From Pseudomonas fluorescens (lineage in GTDB: Bacteria; Pseudomonadota; Gammaproteobacteria; Pseudomonadales; Pseudomonadaceae), in contig NZ_LR134318.1 of NCBI RefSeq assembly GCF_900636825.1, positions 3,133,501-3,197,500 on the forward strand: a stretch of 64,000 bases of DNA. Reading direction: 5' to 3'. The position numbers and the translations under genes are program-made. The notes beneath the pieces are model-generated. The model was not told the DNA's origin. It saw only the letters and a program-made list of their open reading frames with translations, and did no database searches. Below are positions 10,365-19,798 of this stretch, piece after piece (within the stretch, counting starts at the first letter, position 1; each line of letters opens with the position of its first letter).

Positions 10365-11296
10365 GGTCGCTCCTCCCCGCGTGGATCGAAGGTGTGCACC
10401 GCCGGATCGACGACGTGCACCGAGGTGTCCGGCGCTGGCGGATGCTCATCCTCTTCGACACGATTCGGCCCGATGCGCACATAGTGAAAGAACCCCGCCA
10501 GCACCGCCGCGCCCATCGCCAGCAGGCCCAGCGGCTTGCTGATGCCTTTCCACAAGTCCACCAGTGGACTGATTGCGGGATGATCCGGCAGCCCGGCGTA
10601 GATTTTCGGCGTGTCGGCATGGTGCAGCACGTACATCACGTGCGTGCCGCCGACTCCGGCCGGGTCATACAGACCGGCATTTTCGAAGCCACGGCTTTTC
10701 AGGTCGACGATCCGTTCGGCGGCGTGTTCCTTCATGTCTTCCTTGGTGCCGAAGACGATGGCGCCGGTCGGGCAGGTCTTCACGCAGGCCGGCTCAAGCC
10801 CCACCGCCACGCGGTCGGAACACAAGGTGCATTTGTAGGCTTTGTGATCTTTCTGCGAAATGCGCGGAATGTTGAACGGGCACCCGGTGATGCAATAGCC
10901 GCAACCGATGCAGTGATCCTGATCGAAATCGACGATGCCATTCGCGTGCTGGATGATTGCGCCGGGGCTCGGGCACGCCGCCAGACAACCGGGTTCGGCG
11001 CAGTGCATGCAGCCGTCCTTGCGGATCAGCCATTCGAGGTTGCCGGCGTCGGTCTCGTGCTCGGTGAAGCGCATCAGTGTCCACGAATCCGCCGTCAGAT
11101 CCTGCGGATTGTCATAGGTGCCATGGTTGTGCCCGACCTCGTCGCGCAGCTCGTTCCATTCCGAACAGGCGACCTGACAGGCTTTGCAGCCGATGCATTT
11201 GGTGGTGTCGATCAGCTTGGCGACCGCCTCCTGATTGCGCACCGACGGCGGCACCGTGGTGGTGGCCGAGCGGGCAATGATGTCTTGGCTGGCCAT
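10361..11296 (-). CDS. fdnH: Formate dehydrogenase beta subunit, four [4Fe-4S]
   Basis: This 311-residue protein carries four cysteine clusters for [4Fe-4S] centres: '[14 protein letters not shown]', '[14 protein letters not shown]', '[16 protein letters not shown]' and 'CTLCSDR' with '[10 protein letters not shown]'. A single transmembrane helix near the C-terminus ('[18 protein letters not shown]') anchors it on the periplasmic face. It conducts electrons from the selenoprotein FdnG to FdnI. GGAG lies upstream of the ATG. The gene starts 15 nt after fdnG ends. Confidence 0.96.
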   Translation of the reverse strand: MASQDIIARSATTTVPPSVRNQEAVAKLIDTTKCIGCKACQVACSEWNELRDEVGHNHGTYDNPQDLTADSWTLMRFTEHETDAGNLEWLIRKDGCMHCAEPGCLAACPSPGAIIQHANGIVDFDQDHCIGCGYCITGCPFNIPRISQKDHKAYKCTLCSDRVAVGLEPACVKTCPTGAIVFGTKEDMKEHAAERIVDLKSRGFENAGLYDPAGVGGTHVMYVLHHADTPKIYAGLPDHPAISPLVDLWKGISKPLGLLAMGAAVLAGFFHYVRIGPNRVEEDEHPPAPDTSVHVVDPAVHTFDPRGEERP

Positions 11297-11310
11297 TTAA
11301 AGATTCTCCA

Positions 11311-14300
11311 TCAGAGCTTCTCCACGTTGACCAGGAATGACTTGGATTCCGGGGTCTGTGTGTTGCCATCGCCGAGGAACGGCACCAGGGTGTTGGTCAG
11401 ATAACCGTGGCGCGTCAGGCCGGTGAAACCCCAGTGCAGCGGGATGCCGATTTGATGCACGACCTGACCATTGACTTGCAGCGGCCGAATCCTTTTCGTC
11501 ACCACCGCCACCGCTTCAATAAAGCCGCGCTTGCAACTGACCCGCACGCGATCACCCGCCGCGATGCCCTTCTCTTTCGCCAGCACTTCGCCGATTTCAA
11601 CAAACTGCTCAGGCTGAGCAATCGCATTCAATTTGCAGTGCTTGCTCCAGAAGTGGAAATGCTCGGTCAATCGATAGCTGGTGCCGGCGTACGGAAAGTC
11701 CTTGGCTTCGCCGAGGCTTTCCCAAACCGAATCGAAGATCCGCGCCGCCGGATTACTGGTGGCTTGCTTGTTTTGCGGATGCAACGGGTTGATGCCGATC
11801 GGCGTTTCAAACGGCTCGTAGTGCTCGGGGAATGGGCCTTCGGTCATCTTGTCGACGGCGAAGAATCGGGCCACGCCTTCGGGGTTCATGATGAACGGGT
11901 TCATTCCGGCTTCCGGCGGCACATCGGCTTTGTAGTCCGGCACGTCGGTGCCGGTCCAGGTCTTGCCGCTCCACCACACCAGACGTTTTTTCGGATCCCA
12001 CGGTTTGCCCGCCGGATCTGACGAAGCGCGGTTGTAGAGGATTCGCCGATTGGCCGGCCACGCCCAGGCCCAGCCCTGATGCTGGTGCATGCCGAACGGA
12101 TCGGCGTTATCGCGACGGGCCATCTGGTTGCCAGCCTCGGTCCAGCTGCCGGCGAAAATCCAGCAGCCGGATGCAGTGCTGCCGTCATCCTTGAGCAAAC
12201 CGAAGCCGGCCAGTTGCGTCCCCGCCTTGACCGTGACGCCGCTGGCGTCGGTGAAATCGCTGACGGCGGTGCCGTTGATTTCCCGCGCCAGTTCTTCCGG
12301 CGAAGGCTCGTCGGGAATCTTGTACGGCCACGACAGCTTGAGCAGCGGATCGGGAAACTTGCCGCCCTCGCGCTGATAACGCTGGCGCAGGCGCAGGAAC
12401 AGTTCGCTCATGATGCGAATGTCGGTTTGCGCTTCGCCCGGGCCATCGGCGCCCTTCCAGTGCCATTGCAGCCAGCGACTGCTGTTGACCAGCGAGCCGT
12501 CCTCTTCGGCGAAACAGGTGGTCGGCAGGCGAATGACTTCGGTCTGGATGTCTGCGCTTTTCACGTCATTGTATGGCCCGACGTTTTGCCAGAACTCCGA
12601 GGTTTCGGTGGCCAGCGGGTCCATCACCACCAGCCATTTGAGTTTGGCCAGCGCGCCCATCACGCGGTTCTTGTCCGGCAACGCGGCGATCGGATTGAAG
12701 CCCTGACAGAAGTAGCCGTTGACCTTGCCCTGGCTCATCAGGTCGAACATTTTCAGCACGTCGTAATTGGGGATGTCGAGCTTCGGCAAATGGTCGTAAC
12801 ACCAATTGTTTTCGAGCGTGGCATTGGCGCCGTACCAGGATTTCATCAGGCTGACATGAAACTTGCTGTAGTTCTGCCAGTACGACAGCTGCCCAGGACG
12901 CAGCGGCACTTGTGTGCGTTTGTGAATGAATTGGCCGTAATCCTGCTCGCTGTCCTGTGCCAGCGTCAGATAGCCGGGCAACGCGTTGGAAAGCAATCCC
13001 AGGTCGGTGAGGCCCTGAATGTTCGAGTGGCCGCGCAAGGCATTGACACCGCCACCGGGCATGCCGACGTTGCCCAGCAACAACTGCACCATCGCCGCGC
13101 TGCGAATGATCTGCGCACCGATCGAATGCTGCGTCCAGCCGAGGGCGTAAAGAATCGTCATGGTCTTGCCCGGCGTCGAGCAAGTGGCGATTTCGTCCCA
13201 GATTTTCTGCATCGCATCGACAGGCATACCGCAAATCTGACTGGCGAGGTCGATGTTGTAGCGGCTGTAATGCTGCTTCATCAATTGATAGACGCAGCGT
13301 GGGTCTTGCAATGTCGGGTCGACTCTGACGAAACCGTCGTCGCCCAGTTCGTAACCCCAGCCGGATTTGTCGGTGTAGCTGCGTTTATTGACGTCGTAGC
13401 CACTGAAAATGCCGTCTTCGAAGCCGTAGCCAGCTTTGACGATGAACGACACATCGGTGTAGTTGCGCACGTATTCGTGCTGGATCTTGTCCTCGGTCAG
13501 CAGGTAATTGATCAAGCCGCCCATGAAGGCAATGTCGGTGCCGGTGCGGATCGGCGCGTAATAGTCGGCCACCGACGCGGTCCGGGTAAAACGCGGGTCG
13601 ACCACAATCAGCCGCGCGGCGTTGTGCGCCTTGGCTTCGGTTACCCATTTGAAGCCGCACGGATGCGCTTCTGCTGCGTTGCCGCCCATCACCAGGATCA
13701 GATTCGCGTTGGCGATATCGGTCCAGGTATTGGTCATGGCACCACGGCCGTACGTCGGGGCAAGACTTGCCACCGTCGGGCCGTGTCAGACACGCGCCTG
13801 GTTATCGAACCCCAGCATGCCGAGGCTGCGAATCACCTTCTGAGTGATGTAACCCGCTTCGTTGGACGCCGCCGAGGCCGCGAGGAAACCGGTGGTCAGC
13901 CAGCGATTCACCGTTTGCCCGTTGGCATTCTGTTCGATGAAGTTGGCGTCGCGGTCGGCCTTCATCAGGTCGGCGATGCGATCGAGCGCATCGTCCCAAC
14001 TGATCCGCGTCCATTCGCTACTGCCGGGCTTGCGTGTTTGCGGGTAGAGCAAACGACCGGGGCTGTGAATGAAGTCGAGCAGGCCTGCGCCTTTCGGGCA
14101 GAGGGTGCCGCGATTGACCGGATGGTCGGCGTCGCCCTCGATGTGAATGATGTTTTGCGCCACGTTTTTGCCGGCATCGCCCTGGCTGTACATGATCAAG
14201 CCACAACCGACCGAGCAATACGGGCAGGTGTTGCGGGTTTCATGAGTGTGGGCGAGCTTGAAGTGGCGTACCTGCTCGGCGAAGGCTGGCGTCGGGGCCA

Positions 14301-14376
14301 TGCCCAACGCGCCCAGGCTTGAGCCTGCAAGGCCGACACCGGCGACCTTGAAGAACTGACGACGGCTGAGATCCAT
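11311..14376 (-). CDS. fdnG: Formate dehydrogenase-N alpha subunit, selenoprotein (UGA = Sec197)
   Basis: This is one gene read through an in-frame TGA at 13786-13788, giving about 1021 residues. Formate is oxidised here with a molybdenum bis-MGD cofactor, a [4Fe-4S] centre and selenocysteine. The N-terminus MDLSRRQFFKVAGVGLAGS is a Tat signal, so the enzyme is exported folded to the periplasm. The Fe-S motif 'CPYCSVGCGLIMY' is near residue 50. The Sec context is 'NQARV-U-HGPTVASLAPTYG', as in FdnG and FdoG, and Sec falls at residue 197 against 196 in E. coli FdnG. The start at 14376 has AGGAG upstream; an earlier ATG would place 33 residues before the Tat motif. An annotation that treats TGA as stop would split this gene in two. 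Confidence 0.97.
13743..13788 (-). promoter_or_regulatory. Bacterial SECIS hairpin of fdnG
   Basis: Directly after the UGA, the mRNA can fold with an outer stem CACGGCC/GGCCGTG (13779-13785 with 13743-13749). The apical stem is GGCAA/TTGCC with a GUC loop (13759-13771). The loop position and GU-containing tip fit the bacterial SECIS element that SelB binds. The element lies wholly inside coding sequence, as in E. coli fdhF and fdnG. Confidence 0.85.
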
Positions 14377-14524
14377 CGTGCACTCCTGATCAGGTGGAAC
14401 CCGGTGCTTGTGCCGGGTTTTATCTGGACAATCACGGTTGCAGCGCAACGGCGCTGACTTTTTCACTGTAGCCAAAGACCATACAATTTGTGTGAAAACC
14501 GACCGTCGGGCTCGGCAACGCCCG

Positions 14525-14610
14525 TGTAGGAGCTGCCGAAGGCTGCGATCTTTTGACTTTGCCTGTAAAAAACAAGATCAAAAGATCGCAGCCTTCGGCA
14601 GCTCCTACAG
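14525..14610. repeat. REP-type long inverted repeat upstream of fdnG
   Basis: An 86-bp element has near-perfect arms: 'tgtaggagctgccgaaggct' at the left and its complement ending 'cagctcctaca' at the right. 'gcgatcttttga' and 'tcaaaagatcgc' form the inner stem around a short loop. It sits in the 288-bp gap between divergently transcribed fdnG and the C-S lyase gene. The same family recurs at 26751-27545, 50093-50222 and 58056-58139. Confidence 0.85.
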
Positions 14611-14664
14611 GGGTTGAGGGTTTATCATGGCGCCCATGAACAACCCGCCTTCACGAGACCGCGC

Positions 14665-15819
14665 ATGACTTTCGATTTTGATCAGGTATTCGACCGCCAC
14701 CACACCGGCAGCACCAAGTGGAGCCGCTACCCTGCCGATGTGCTGCCGATGTGGGTCGCTGATATGGATTTCGCCGCGCCGCCGGTGATCATCGAGGCGC
14801 TGCAACAGCGTCTGCTGCATCCGCTGGTGGGTTACAGCGTGGCTCAGGACAACCTGCGTGAAGCGATCGTCGCCGACCTCTGGAACAAATTCGCCTGGAA
14901 GGTCAGACCGCAGGAGCTGATCTTTCTGCCAGGCGTCGAATCCGGTTTCAACATGGCGCTCAAGGCCTTGGTACAGCCGCAGCAGAACGTCGTGGTGCAA
15001 GTGCCGAACTATCCGCCGCTGCGTCATGCTCCCGGCCATTGGGGCTTGAACAAAGTCGAACTGGAATTCGAGCCGCAGACCGACGGCACCTACCTGACCC
15101 CGTTGGATGTGTTGCGTGATTCGCTCGCAGGGGGCGGCGCGCTGCTGTTGAGCAACCCGCACAACCCGCTGGGCAAAGTATTCAGCCGTGAAGAACTGCA
15201 AGCCGTGGCGGACATCTGCGTGGCCCAGGACGCGTGGATCATCTCCGACGAAATCCACGCGGAACTGTGCTTCGATGGCCGCGTGCACATTCCGACCGCG
15301 TCGCTAAGCCCGGACATCGCCAAACGCACCATCACTCTGATGTCGGCGAGCAAGGCCTACAACATCGCCGGGCTGAAGACTTCGTTCATGATCATTCAGG
15401 ATGCGGCCCTGCGAGAACGCGTCAACCATGCTCGCTGCGGGATGGTCGACAGCGTCAACCCGTTGGGCATGGAAGCGACCCGCGTGGCGTACAGCGAAGG
15501 CGCGCCGTGGCTGGCCGAGCTGAAAACCTATCTGCAAGCCAACCGCGACTGGCTGGTGGCAGCGGTGCGCACGCGCCTGCCGGGCGTAACCATCAATGTG
15601 CCGCAGGGCACTTATCTGGCGTGGATGGATTGCTCGGCGCTGGATCTGGCAGATCCGCAGAAGTTCTTCCTCGAACAGGCCAAGGTTGGTCTTAGCGCGG
15701 GTGTGGATTTTGGCGATCAGCACCAACAATTCGTACGCCTGAATTTCGGCTGCCCGCGGGCGTTGCTGGAAGAAGGGATTGCGCGGATGGAGCGGGCTTT
15801 GACCAGCCGCAACAGCTGA
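14665..15819 (+). CDS. PatB/MalY-type cystathionine beta-lyase (aminotransferase fold)
   Basis: The ATG at 14665 gives 384 residues beginning 'MTFDFDQVFDRHHTGSTKWS', the standard PatB opening. An in-frame ATG at 14614 lies inside the REP-proximal sequence and is less likely. The PLP lysine is in 'LMSASKAYNIAGLKTSF'. Other fold type I motifs are 'VLPMWVADMDFAAPP', 'LLLSNPHNPLGKVF' and 'IISDEIHAEL'. The family cleaves C-S bonds in cystathionine, cysteine or related thioethers; the physiological substrate is uncertain. Confidence 0.9.
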   Translation: MTFDFDQVFDRHHTGSTKWSRYPADVLPMWVADMDFAAPPVIIEALQQRLLHPLVGYSVAQDNLREAIVADLWNKFAWKVRPQELIFLPGVESGFNMALKALVQPQQNVVVQVPNYPPLRHAPGHWGLNKVELEFEPQTDGTYLTPLDVLRDSLAGGGALLLSNPHNPLGKVFSREELQAVADICVAQDAWIISDEIHAELCFDGRVHIPTASLSPDIAKRTITLMSASKAYNIAGLKTSFMIIQDAALRERVNHARCGMVDSVNPLGMEATRVAYSEGAPWLAELKTYLQANRDWLVAAVRTRLPGVTINVPQGTYLAWMDCSALDLADPQKFFLEQAKVGLSAGVDFGDQHQQFVRLNFGCPRALLEEGIARMERALTSRNS

Positions 15820-15833
15820 AAACACCTTGCCCC

Positions 15834-15925
15834 CTGTGGGAGCTGGCTTGCCAGCGATGACGGCCTCACATGCAATATAGATGTTGTCTGTGGCACCGCA
15901 ATCGCTGGCAAGCCAGCTCCCACAG
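15834..15925. repeat. REP pair (gtgggagctggcttgccagc type)
   Basis: The arms 'ctgtgggagctggcttgcca' and its complement ending 'agctcccacag' enclose about 50 bp. This is a typical inverted pair of Pseudomonas REP sequences, placed just after the C-S lyase gene, where it could act as a transcription stop or an mRNA 3' stabiliser. Confidence 0.85.
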
Positions 15926-16026
15926 TTTAGCCAATCAGTCTGTAAATCCAGCGCAAATCCAATCGAACTCAAGGCAAAGCCATCAGGTCAACCCGGAACA
16001 CTGGCCTTGAAATCAGGAGATCCGCG

Positions 16027-16884
16027 ATGACTGACTATCCAAAACCACCCTTCCCGAAACAAGCCCAACCGGTGCCCGGTTCGCAACGCAAAATGGAACC
16101 CTATCCGGACTGCGGCGAACAGAGCTACGTCGGCTCCGGCCGTCTGTCCGGCAAAATTGCTTTGATCACCGGCGGCGACAGCGGCATCGGTCGTGCCGTG
16201 GCAATTGCCTTCGCCCGCGAAGGTGCGGACGTGGCGGTGGCTTATCTGAACGAACACGAAGACGCCAAGGAAACCGCACGCTGGGTCGAACAGGCCGGGC
16301 GCCAATGCCTGCTGCTGCCGGGCGATATCGCTGAGAAAGCGCAGTGCCAGGCTTTGGTCGACAAGACCGTCGAGCGCTTCGGTCGCATCGACGTACTGGT
16401 CAACAATGCCGCGTTCCAGATGACCCACGAAAACTTCGAAGAAATCCCCGATGACGAATGGCTGATGACCTTCGACGTCAACATCACTGCCATGTTCAGG
16501 ATTTGCCAAGCAGCGATCAAACACATGGGGCCCGGTTCATCGATCATCAACACCAGCTCGGTCAACTCGGACATGCCCAAGCCCACCCTGCTCGCATACG
16601 CCACCACCAAAGGGGCGATTGCCAACTTTACCGGCGGCCTCGCGCAGATGCTCGGGCCGAAGGAAATCCGCGTCAACAGCGTGGCACCGGGGCCGATCTG
16701 GACACCGCTGATCGTCTCGACCATGCCTGACGAAGAAGTGCAGAACTTCGGCGGTAGCACCCCGCTCGGCCGTCCGGGGCAACCAGTGGAAGTCGCACCG
16801 ATTTACGTGCTGCTGGCGTCCAACGAAGCCAGCTATATCACCGGCCAGCGCTACGGCGTGACCGGTGGCAAACCGATGCTGTAA
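16027..16884 (+). CDS. SDR-family oxidoreductase
   Basis: This 285-residue protein has an N-terminal extension of about 40 residues ('KPPFPKQAQPVPGSQRKMEP') found in the YhdF/YdaD/YghA subgroup of short-chain dehydrogenases. The NAD(P) motif is 'ITGGDSGIGRAVAIAFARE', followed by 'DVLVNNAA'. The active site includes Ser in 'IINTSSVNS' and YxxxK-type 'AYATTKGAIANFT'. The substrate is unknown; relatives are annotated as general stress or glucose-dehydrogenase-like proteins. AGGAG precedes the start. Confidence 0.9.
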   Translation: MTDYPKPPFPKQAQPVPGSQRKMEPYPDCGEQSYVGSGRLSGKIALITGGDSGIGRAVAIAFAREGADVAVAYLNEHEDAKETARWVEQAGRQCLLLPGDIAEKAQCQALVDKTVERFGRIDVLVNNAAFQMTHENFEEIPDDEWLMTFDVNITAMFRICQAAIKHMGPGSSIINTSSVNSDMPKPTLLAYATTKGAIANFTGGLAQMLGPKEIRVNSVAPGPIWTPLIVSTMPDEEVQNFGGSTPLGRPGQPVEVAPIYVLLASNEASYITGQRYGVTGGKPML

Positions 16885-16971
16885 CCGCATAGCAGAAAAA
16901 CGGAACCCCAGCGGCATGACATCCCTCCATACCTGTAAGCGCCCACGGGCCATCAGGAACAGGAGGTTGTC

Positions 16972-17583
16972 ATGTCCGCACCCCTCGTCAGACTTTTTAC
17001 CCAACCCAACTTCGCCTGGACCGATATCCGCCGCGAAGAAGAAACCCATCCCCGCCACTACCTCGCCCATCTGCTGCTGCTCGCGCTGATACCGGCGGTG
17101 TGCCTGTTTCTCGGCACCACCTATGTCGGCTGGAGCCTGGCGGTCGGCGAGACCGTGCGCCTGAGCATGGCCAGCGCCTTGCAACTGAGCGTGTTGTTGT
17201 ACGTGACAATCGTTGCCGGCGTGGTGGTCATGGGTGGTTTTATCCGCTGGATGTCGCGCACGTTCGATGCGCGGCCGACGCTTAACCAATGCATTGGCTT
17301 CGCCGCCTATACCGTGACACCGTTTTTCATCGCCGGCATTGCCGGGCTGTATCCAAGCCGCTGGCTGGCGATTCTGGTGCTCGGTGCGGCGTCGATTTAT
17401 TCGACGTTCTTGCTGTTTGTCGGCCTGCCGACGTTTATGCACGAGCGCAAGGAGCAAGGTCTGCTGTATTCGGCCTGCGTGTGGGGCGTCGGGCTGCTGG
17501 TGCTGGTGACCATGCTGGTGTCGATGATCCTGCTGTGGTTCAACGTGCTCATTCCCGAGTACCTGCGCACGACCGTGAGCTGA
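16972..17583 (+). CDS. Yip1-family inner membrane protein
   Basis: This 203-residue protein starts 'MSAPLVRLFTQPNFAWTDIR' after a strong aggagg site. It has five predicted membrane helices, including 'LLLALIPAVCLFLGTTYVGW', 'VLLYVTIVAGVVVMGGFI', 'YTVTPFFIAGIAGLYP', 'LVLGAASIYSTFLLFVGLP' and a C-terminal helix. This layout matches the bacterial Yip1/DUF1282 family. The function of these proteins in bacteria is not established. It is followed 42 bp later by the antiporter gene, so the two may be cotranscribed. Confidence 0.82.
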   Translation: MSAPLVRLFTQPNFAWTDIRREEETHPRHYLAHLLLLALIPAVCLFLGTTYVGWSLAVGETVRLSMASALQLSVLLYVTIVAGVVVMGGFIRWMSRTFDARPTLNQCIGFAAYTVTPFFIAGIAGLYPSRWLAILVLGAASIYSTFLLFVGLPTFMHERKEQGLLYSACVWGVGLLVLVTMLVSMILLWFNVLIPEYLRTTVS

Positions 17584-17625
17584 CCCGGTGCGACTGTCCT
17601 TGAAAATTCATCATAGCGAGCGGTC

Positions 17626-18969
17626 ATGAGTTTCGGCGTATGGGTCGCGGTGCTCGGCGCCGTGCTGCTGACGCTGGCGCTGACGTCGTCATGGTTGCGC
17701 TGGATGCCGGTCACCACGTCGGCGGTGTGTCTGCTGCTGGGGATCGCCATCGGCCCCAGTGGCCTCAACCTGTTGAAACTGTCGCTGGAACAATCGTCGC
17801 TGTGGATGGAACACCTGACTGAAGTCGCGGTGCTTTTCTCGCTGTTCGTCTGCGGGTTGAAATTGCGCCTGCCGCTGCGGAATAAAACCTGGCGCATCGC
17901 TTTTGGCCTGGCAGGACCGGTGATGGTCATGACGATTATCGGCGTATGCCTGCTGTTGCATTGGGGCTTGCAGTTGTCGTGGGGGCCGTCGTTGCTGATT
18001 GGCGCGATCCTCGCACCCACTGATCCGGTGCTCGCGGCGCTGGTGCAGGTCAACGATGCGCAGGACGTCGACAGTGTGCGCTTCGGCCTCTCGGGCGAAG
18101 CCGGGCTCAACGACGGCGTGGCCTTCCCTTTTGTGATCCTCGGTTTGCTGTTGCTGCATGGCGATGGCAGCGCCGCCGAATGGCAGCACTGGGCGTTACG
18201 CAGTTTGTTATGGGCAGTACCGGCAGGTTTGCTTACCGGTTACTGGATGGGCCGTGGCATCGGTCGCATCGCCTTGTCGCTGCGCATCCACAATGAAGAC
18301 AGCACCCTCGGTCCCAATGATTACCTGACGTTGGCGTTGATCGCGCTTTCGTATGTGGTGGCCGATGCGATTGGCGGCTACGGCTTCCTCGCGGTGTTCG
18401 CTGCGGGTCTCGGTTTGCGTCAGGAAGAAGTCAAGTCCACCGGCGTCAGCCAACCGCCAGCCGAGCATTTGGTGCAACCAGTGGTGGGTCATCAGAACAT
18501 CGAACCGCAAAACGCGGTGCATGGCGACACCGAGCAGTTGGAAGAAAGCCAAGTGGCGGCTGGCATCATGATGGGCGACATGCTGGCCTTCGGCAGCCTC
18601 GTGGAACGGGCGATGGAAGTGTTTCTGGTAACCCTGCTCGGCGTCGTGCTTATCGCCCACTGGGACTGGCGTGCGTTGTGGATCGGCGCCGTGCTGTTTT
18701 GTCTGATTCGTCCGCTGAGTGTCGCGGTGATGCCGTGGGGCAAGTTGCTCAGCGGTCCGCAGCGTCTGCTGATCGGCTGGTTCGGCATACGCGGGATCGG
18801 CAGTCTGTTCTATCTGTTTTTCGCGTTGAATCATGGCTTGGACAGCGACGTCGCAACCATCTGTACGAACATCACTTTGTCCGTCGTAGCCCTGAGCATT
18901 CTGCTGCATGGCATCAGCACGCAACCCATGCTGGCGCGGTACGAACGTCTGAAACAACGGAAAAGCTGA
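17626..18969 (+). CDS. Cation:proton antiporter (CPA1/NhaP-like)
   Basis: This 447-residue membrane protein has about 12 hydrophobic segments. The antiporter core motif 'LIGAILAPTDPVLAALVQV' near residue 125 and 'GLSGEAGLNDGVAFPFVILG' near residue 160 are characteristic of NhaP-type Na+(K+)/H+ exchangers. Between about residues 265 and 310 there is a hydrophilic insert ('VKSTGVSQPPAEHLVQPVV' onwards) not expected in the membrane core, perhaps a cytoplasmic regulatory loop. The role is probably pH or cation homeostasis; ion specificity is not readable. Confidence 0.88.
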   Translation: MSFGVWVAVLGAVLLTLALTSSWLRWMPVTTSAVCLLLGIAIGPSGLNLLKLSLEQSSLWMEHLTEVAVLFSLFVCGLKLRLPLRNKTWRIAFGLAGPVMVMTIIGVCLLLHWGLQLSWGPSLLIGAILAPTDPVLAALVQVNDAQDVDSVRFGLSGEAGLNDGVAFPFVILGLLLLHGDGSAAEWQHWALRSLLWAVPAGLLTGYWMGRGIGRIALSLRIHNEDSTLGPNDYLTLALIALSYVVADAIGGYGFLAVFAAGLGLRQEEVKSTGVSQPPAEHLVQPVVGHQNIEPQNAVHGDTEQLEESQVAAGIMMGDMLAFGSLVERAMEVFLVTLLGVVLIAHWDWRALWIGAVLFCLIRPLSVAVMPWGKLLSGPQRLLIGWFGIRGIGSLFYLFFALNHGLDSDVATICTNITLSVVALSILLHGISTQPMLARYERLKQRKS

Positions 18970-19153
18970 TTCTTCAGCCGTTTGAAATCGTTCAGATTTA
19001 TCGAAGTTTTTTCTGCAAAAAAATGGATCGCTGGTGGCGACTGGGGAGTCACAACCTTAACCGCGCCAATTCTGCGGCGCGGCCCGGCAGGTTCGGTTCC
19101 CCTGCGGCGAATAGCCTATTAAACGGAACTTCGACAACTTTAAGGTTACGGTC

Positions 19154-19447
19154 ATGAATGAATGCTCGACTCCTGCTCAAATCAAGGCTTGCAGAGCGCT
19201 GGCTCTGGAAAACAATCGTCAACTGTTCGAGGAAGCCCATGAGCTGAATCGAGCGGCGAACGCCCTGCTCGAGAACACGCCAATGGATTTTGAGCGATTT
19301 GAAGAATATCGAGCACTGCGCAAGAAGGCCGATGCCAAGTTCGAGGACGCGATTGATCATCTGTGTGTATTGAATGAAGACTTCCCGCCGATTCCTGCGG
19401 CTGTGCAGAATTCGGTAACGACGCGGCGTGAGCTGGAAACTGCTTGA
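19154..19447 (+). CDS. Small acidic hypothetical protein
   Basis: This 97-residue protein starts at an ATG preceded by 'aaggtt'. It is largely helical and charged ('ALALENNRQLFEEAHELNRA' and 'FEEYRALRKKADAKFEDAID'), with no signal peptide, membrane segment or recognised motif. The stop codon is followed by a repeat region. I do not recognise a family. The codon pattern and the ribosome binding site support a real gene. Confidence 0.6.
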   Translation: MNECSTPAQIKACRALALENNRQLFEEAHELNRAANALLENTPMDFERFEEYRALRKKADAKFEDAIDHLCVLNEDFPPIPAAVQNSVTTRRELETA

Positions 19448-19464
19448 TCGTGTCCCTGAAGGTC

Positions 19465-19745
19465 AAAAGCCCCTCACCCTAGCCCTCTCCCAAAGGGAGA
19501 GGGGACTGACTGCATGATTCTCTCGTCATTCATCGACTTGAAAAATCGAGTCGAATGATGAATTTGAAAAGCAAAAAGTGCTCCCTTCCCCTCGTCCCAC
19601 CGGGAGAGAGGGGACTGAGCGCATCGTTCTTCAGTCATTCATCGACTTGAAAAATCGAGTCGGGCACCAGTTTGAAAAACATAAGTTCTGCTCCCTTTCC
19701 CCCCTCGCCCCCTTGGGGGAGAGGGCTGGGGTGAGGGGGTAGAAA
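19465..19745. repeat. Intergenic hairpin repeats (gagaggg and tcgactt types)
   Basis: This 351-bp gene-free gap contains three 'ccctctccc...gggagaggg'-type hairpins (near 19470-19505, 19590-19615 and 19690-19740). Between them is a duplicated segment 'cattcatcgacttgaaaaat' at about 19528 and 19637. Each copy forms a small hairpin, CGACT-loop-AGTCG. These are common dispersed repeats in this genus; no coding sequence is supported. Confidence 0.7.
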
Positions 19746-19798
19746 TCTAGCAGCCACCACAGAACCCGGAACCTTGCCTCGTCCCAGCCAATCCCGAC

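Noticed and set aside
13774..13800. fdnG as a pseudogene split by a stop codon
   Set aside because: TGA is at the selenocysteine site, followed by a SECIS hairpin, and the full Sec machinery is adjacent.
12079..14322. Long plus-strand frame of 747 codons opposite fdnG
   Set aside because: It is an antisense shadow produced by high GC third positions; it lacks a ribosome site and crosses the Sec codon region of a clear gene.
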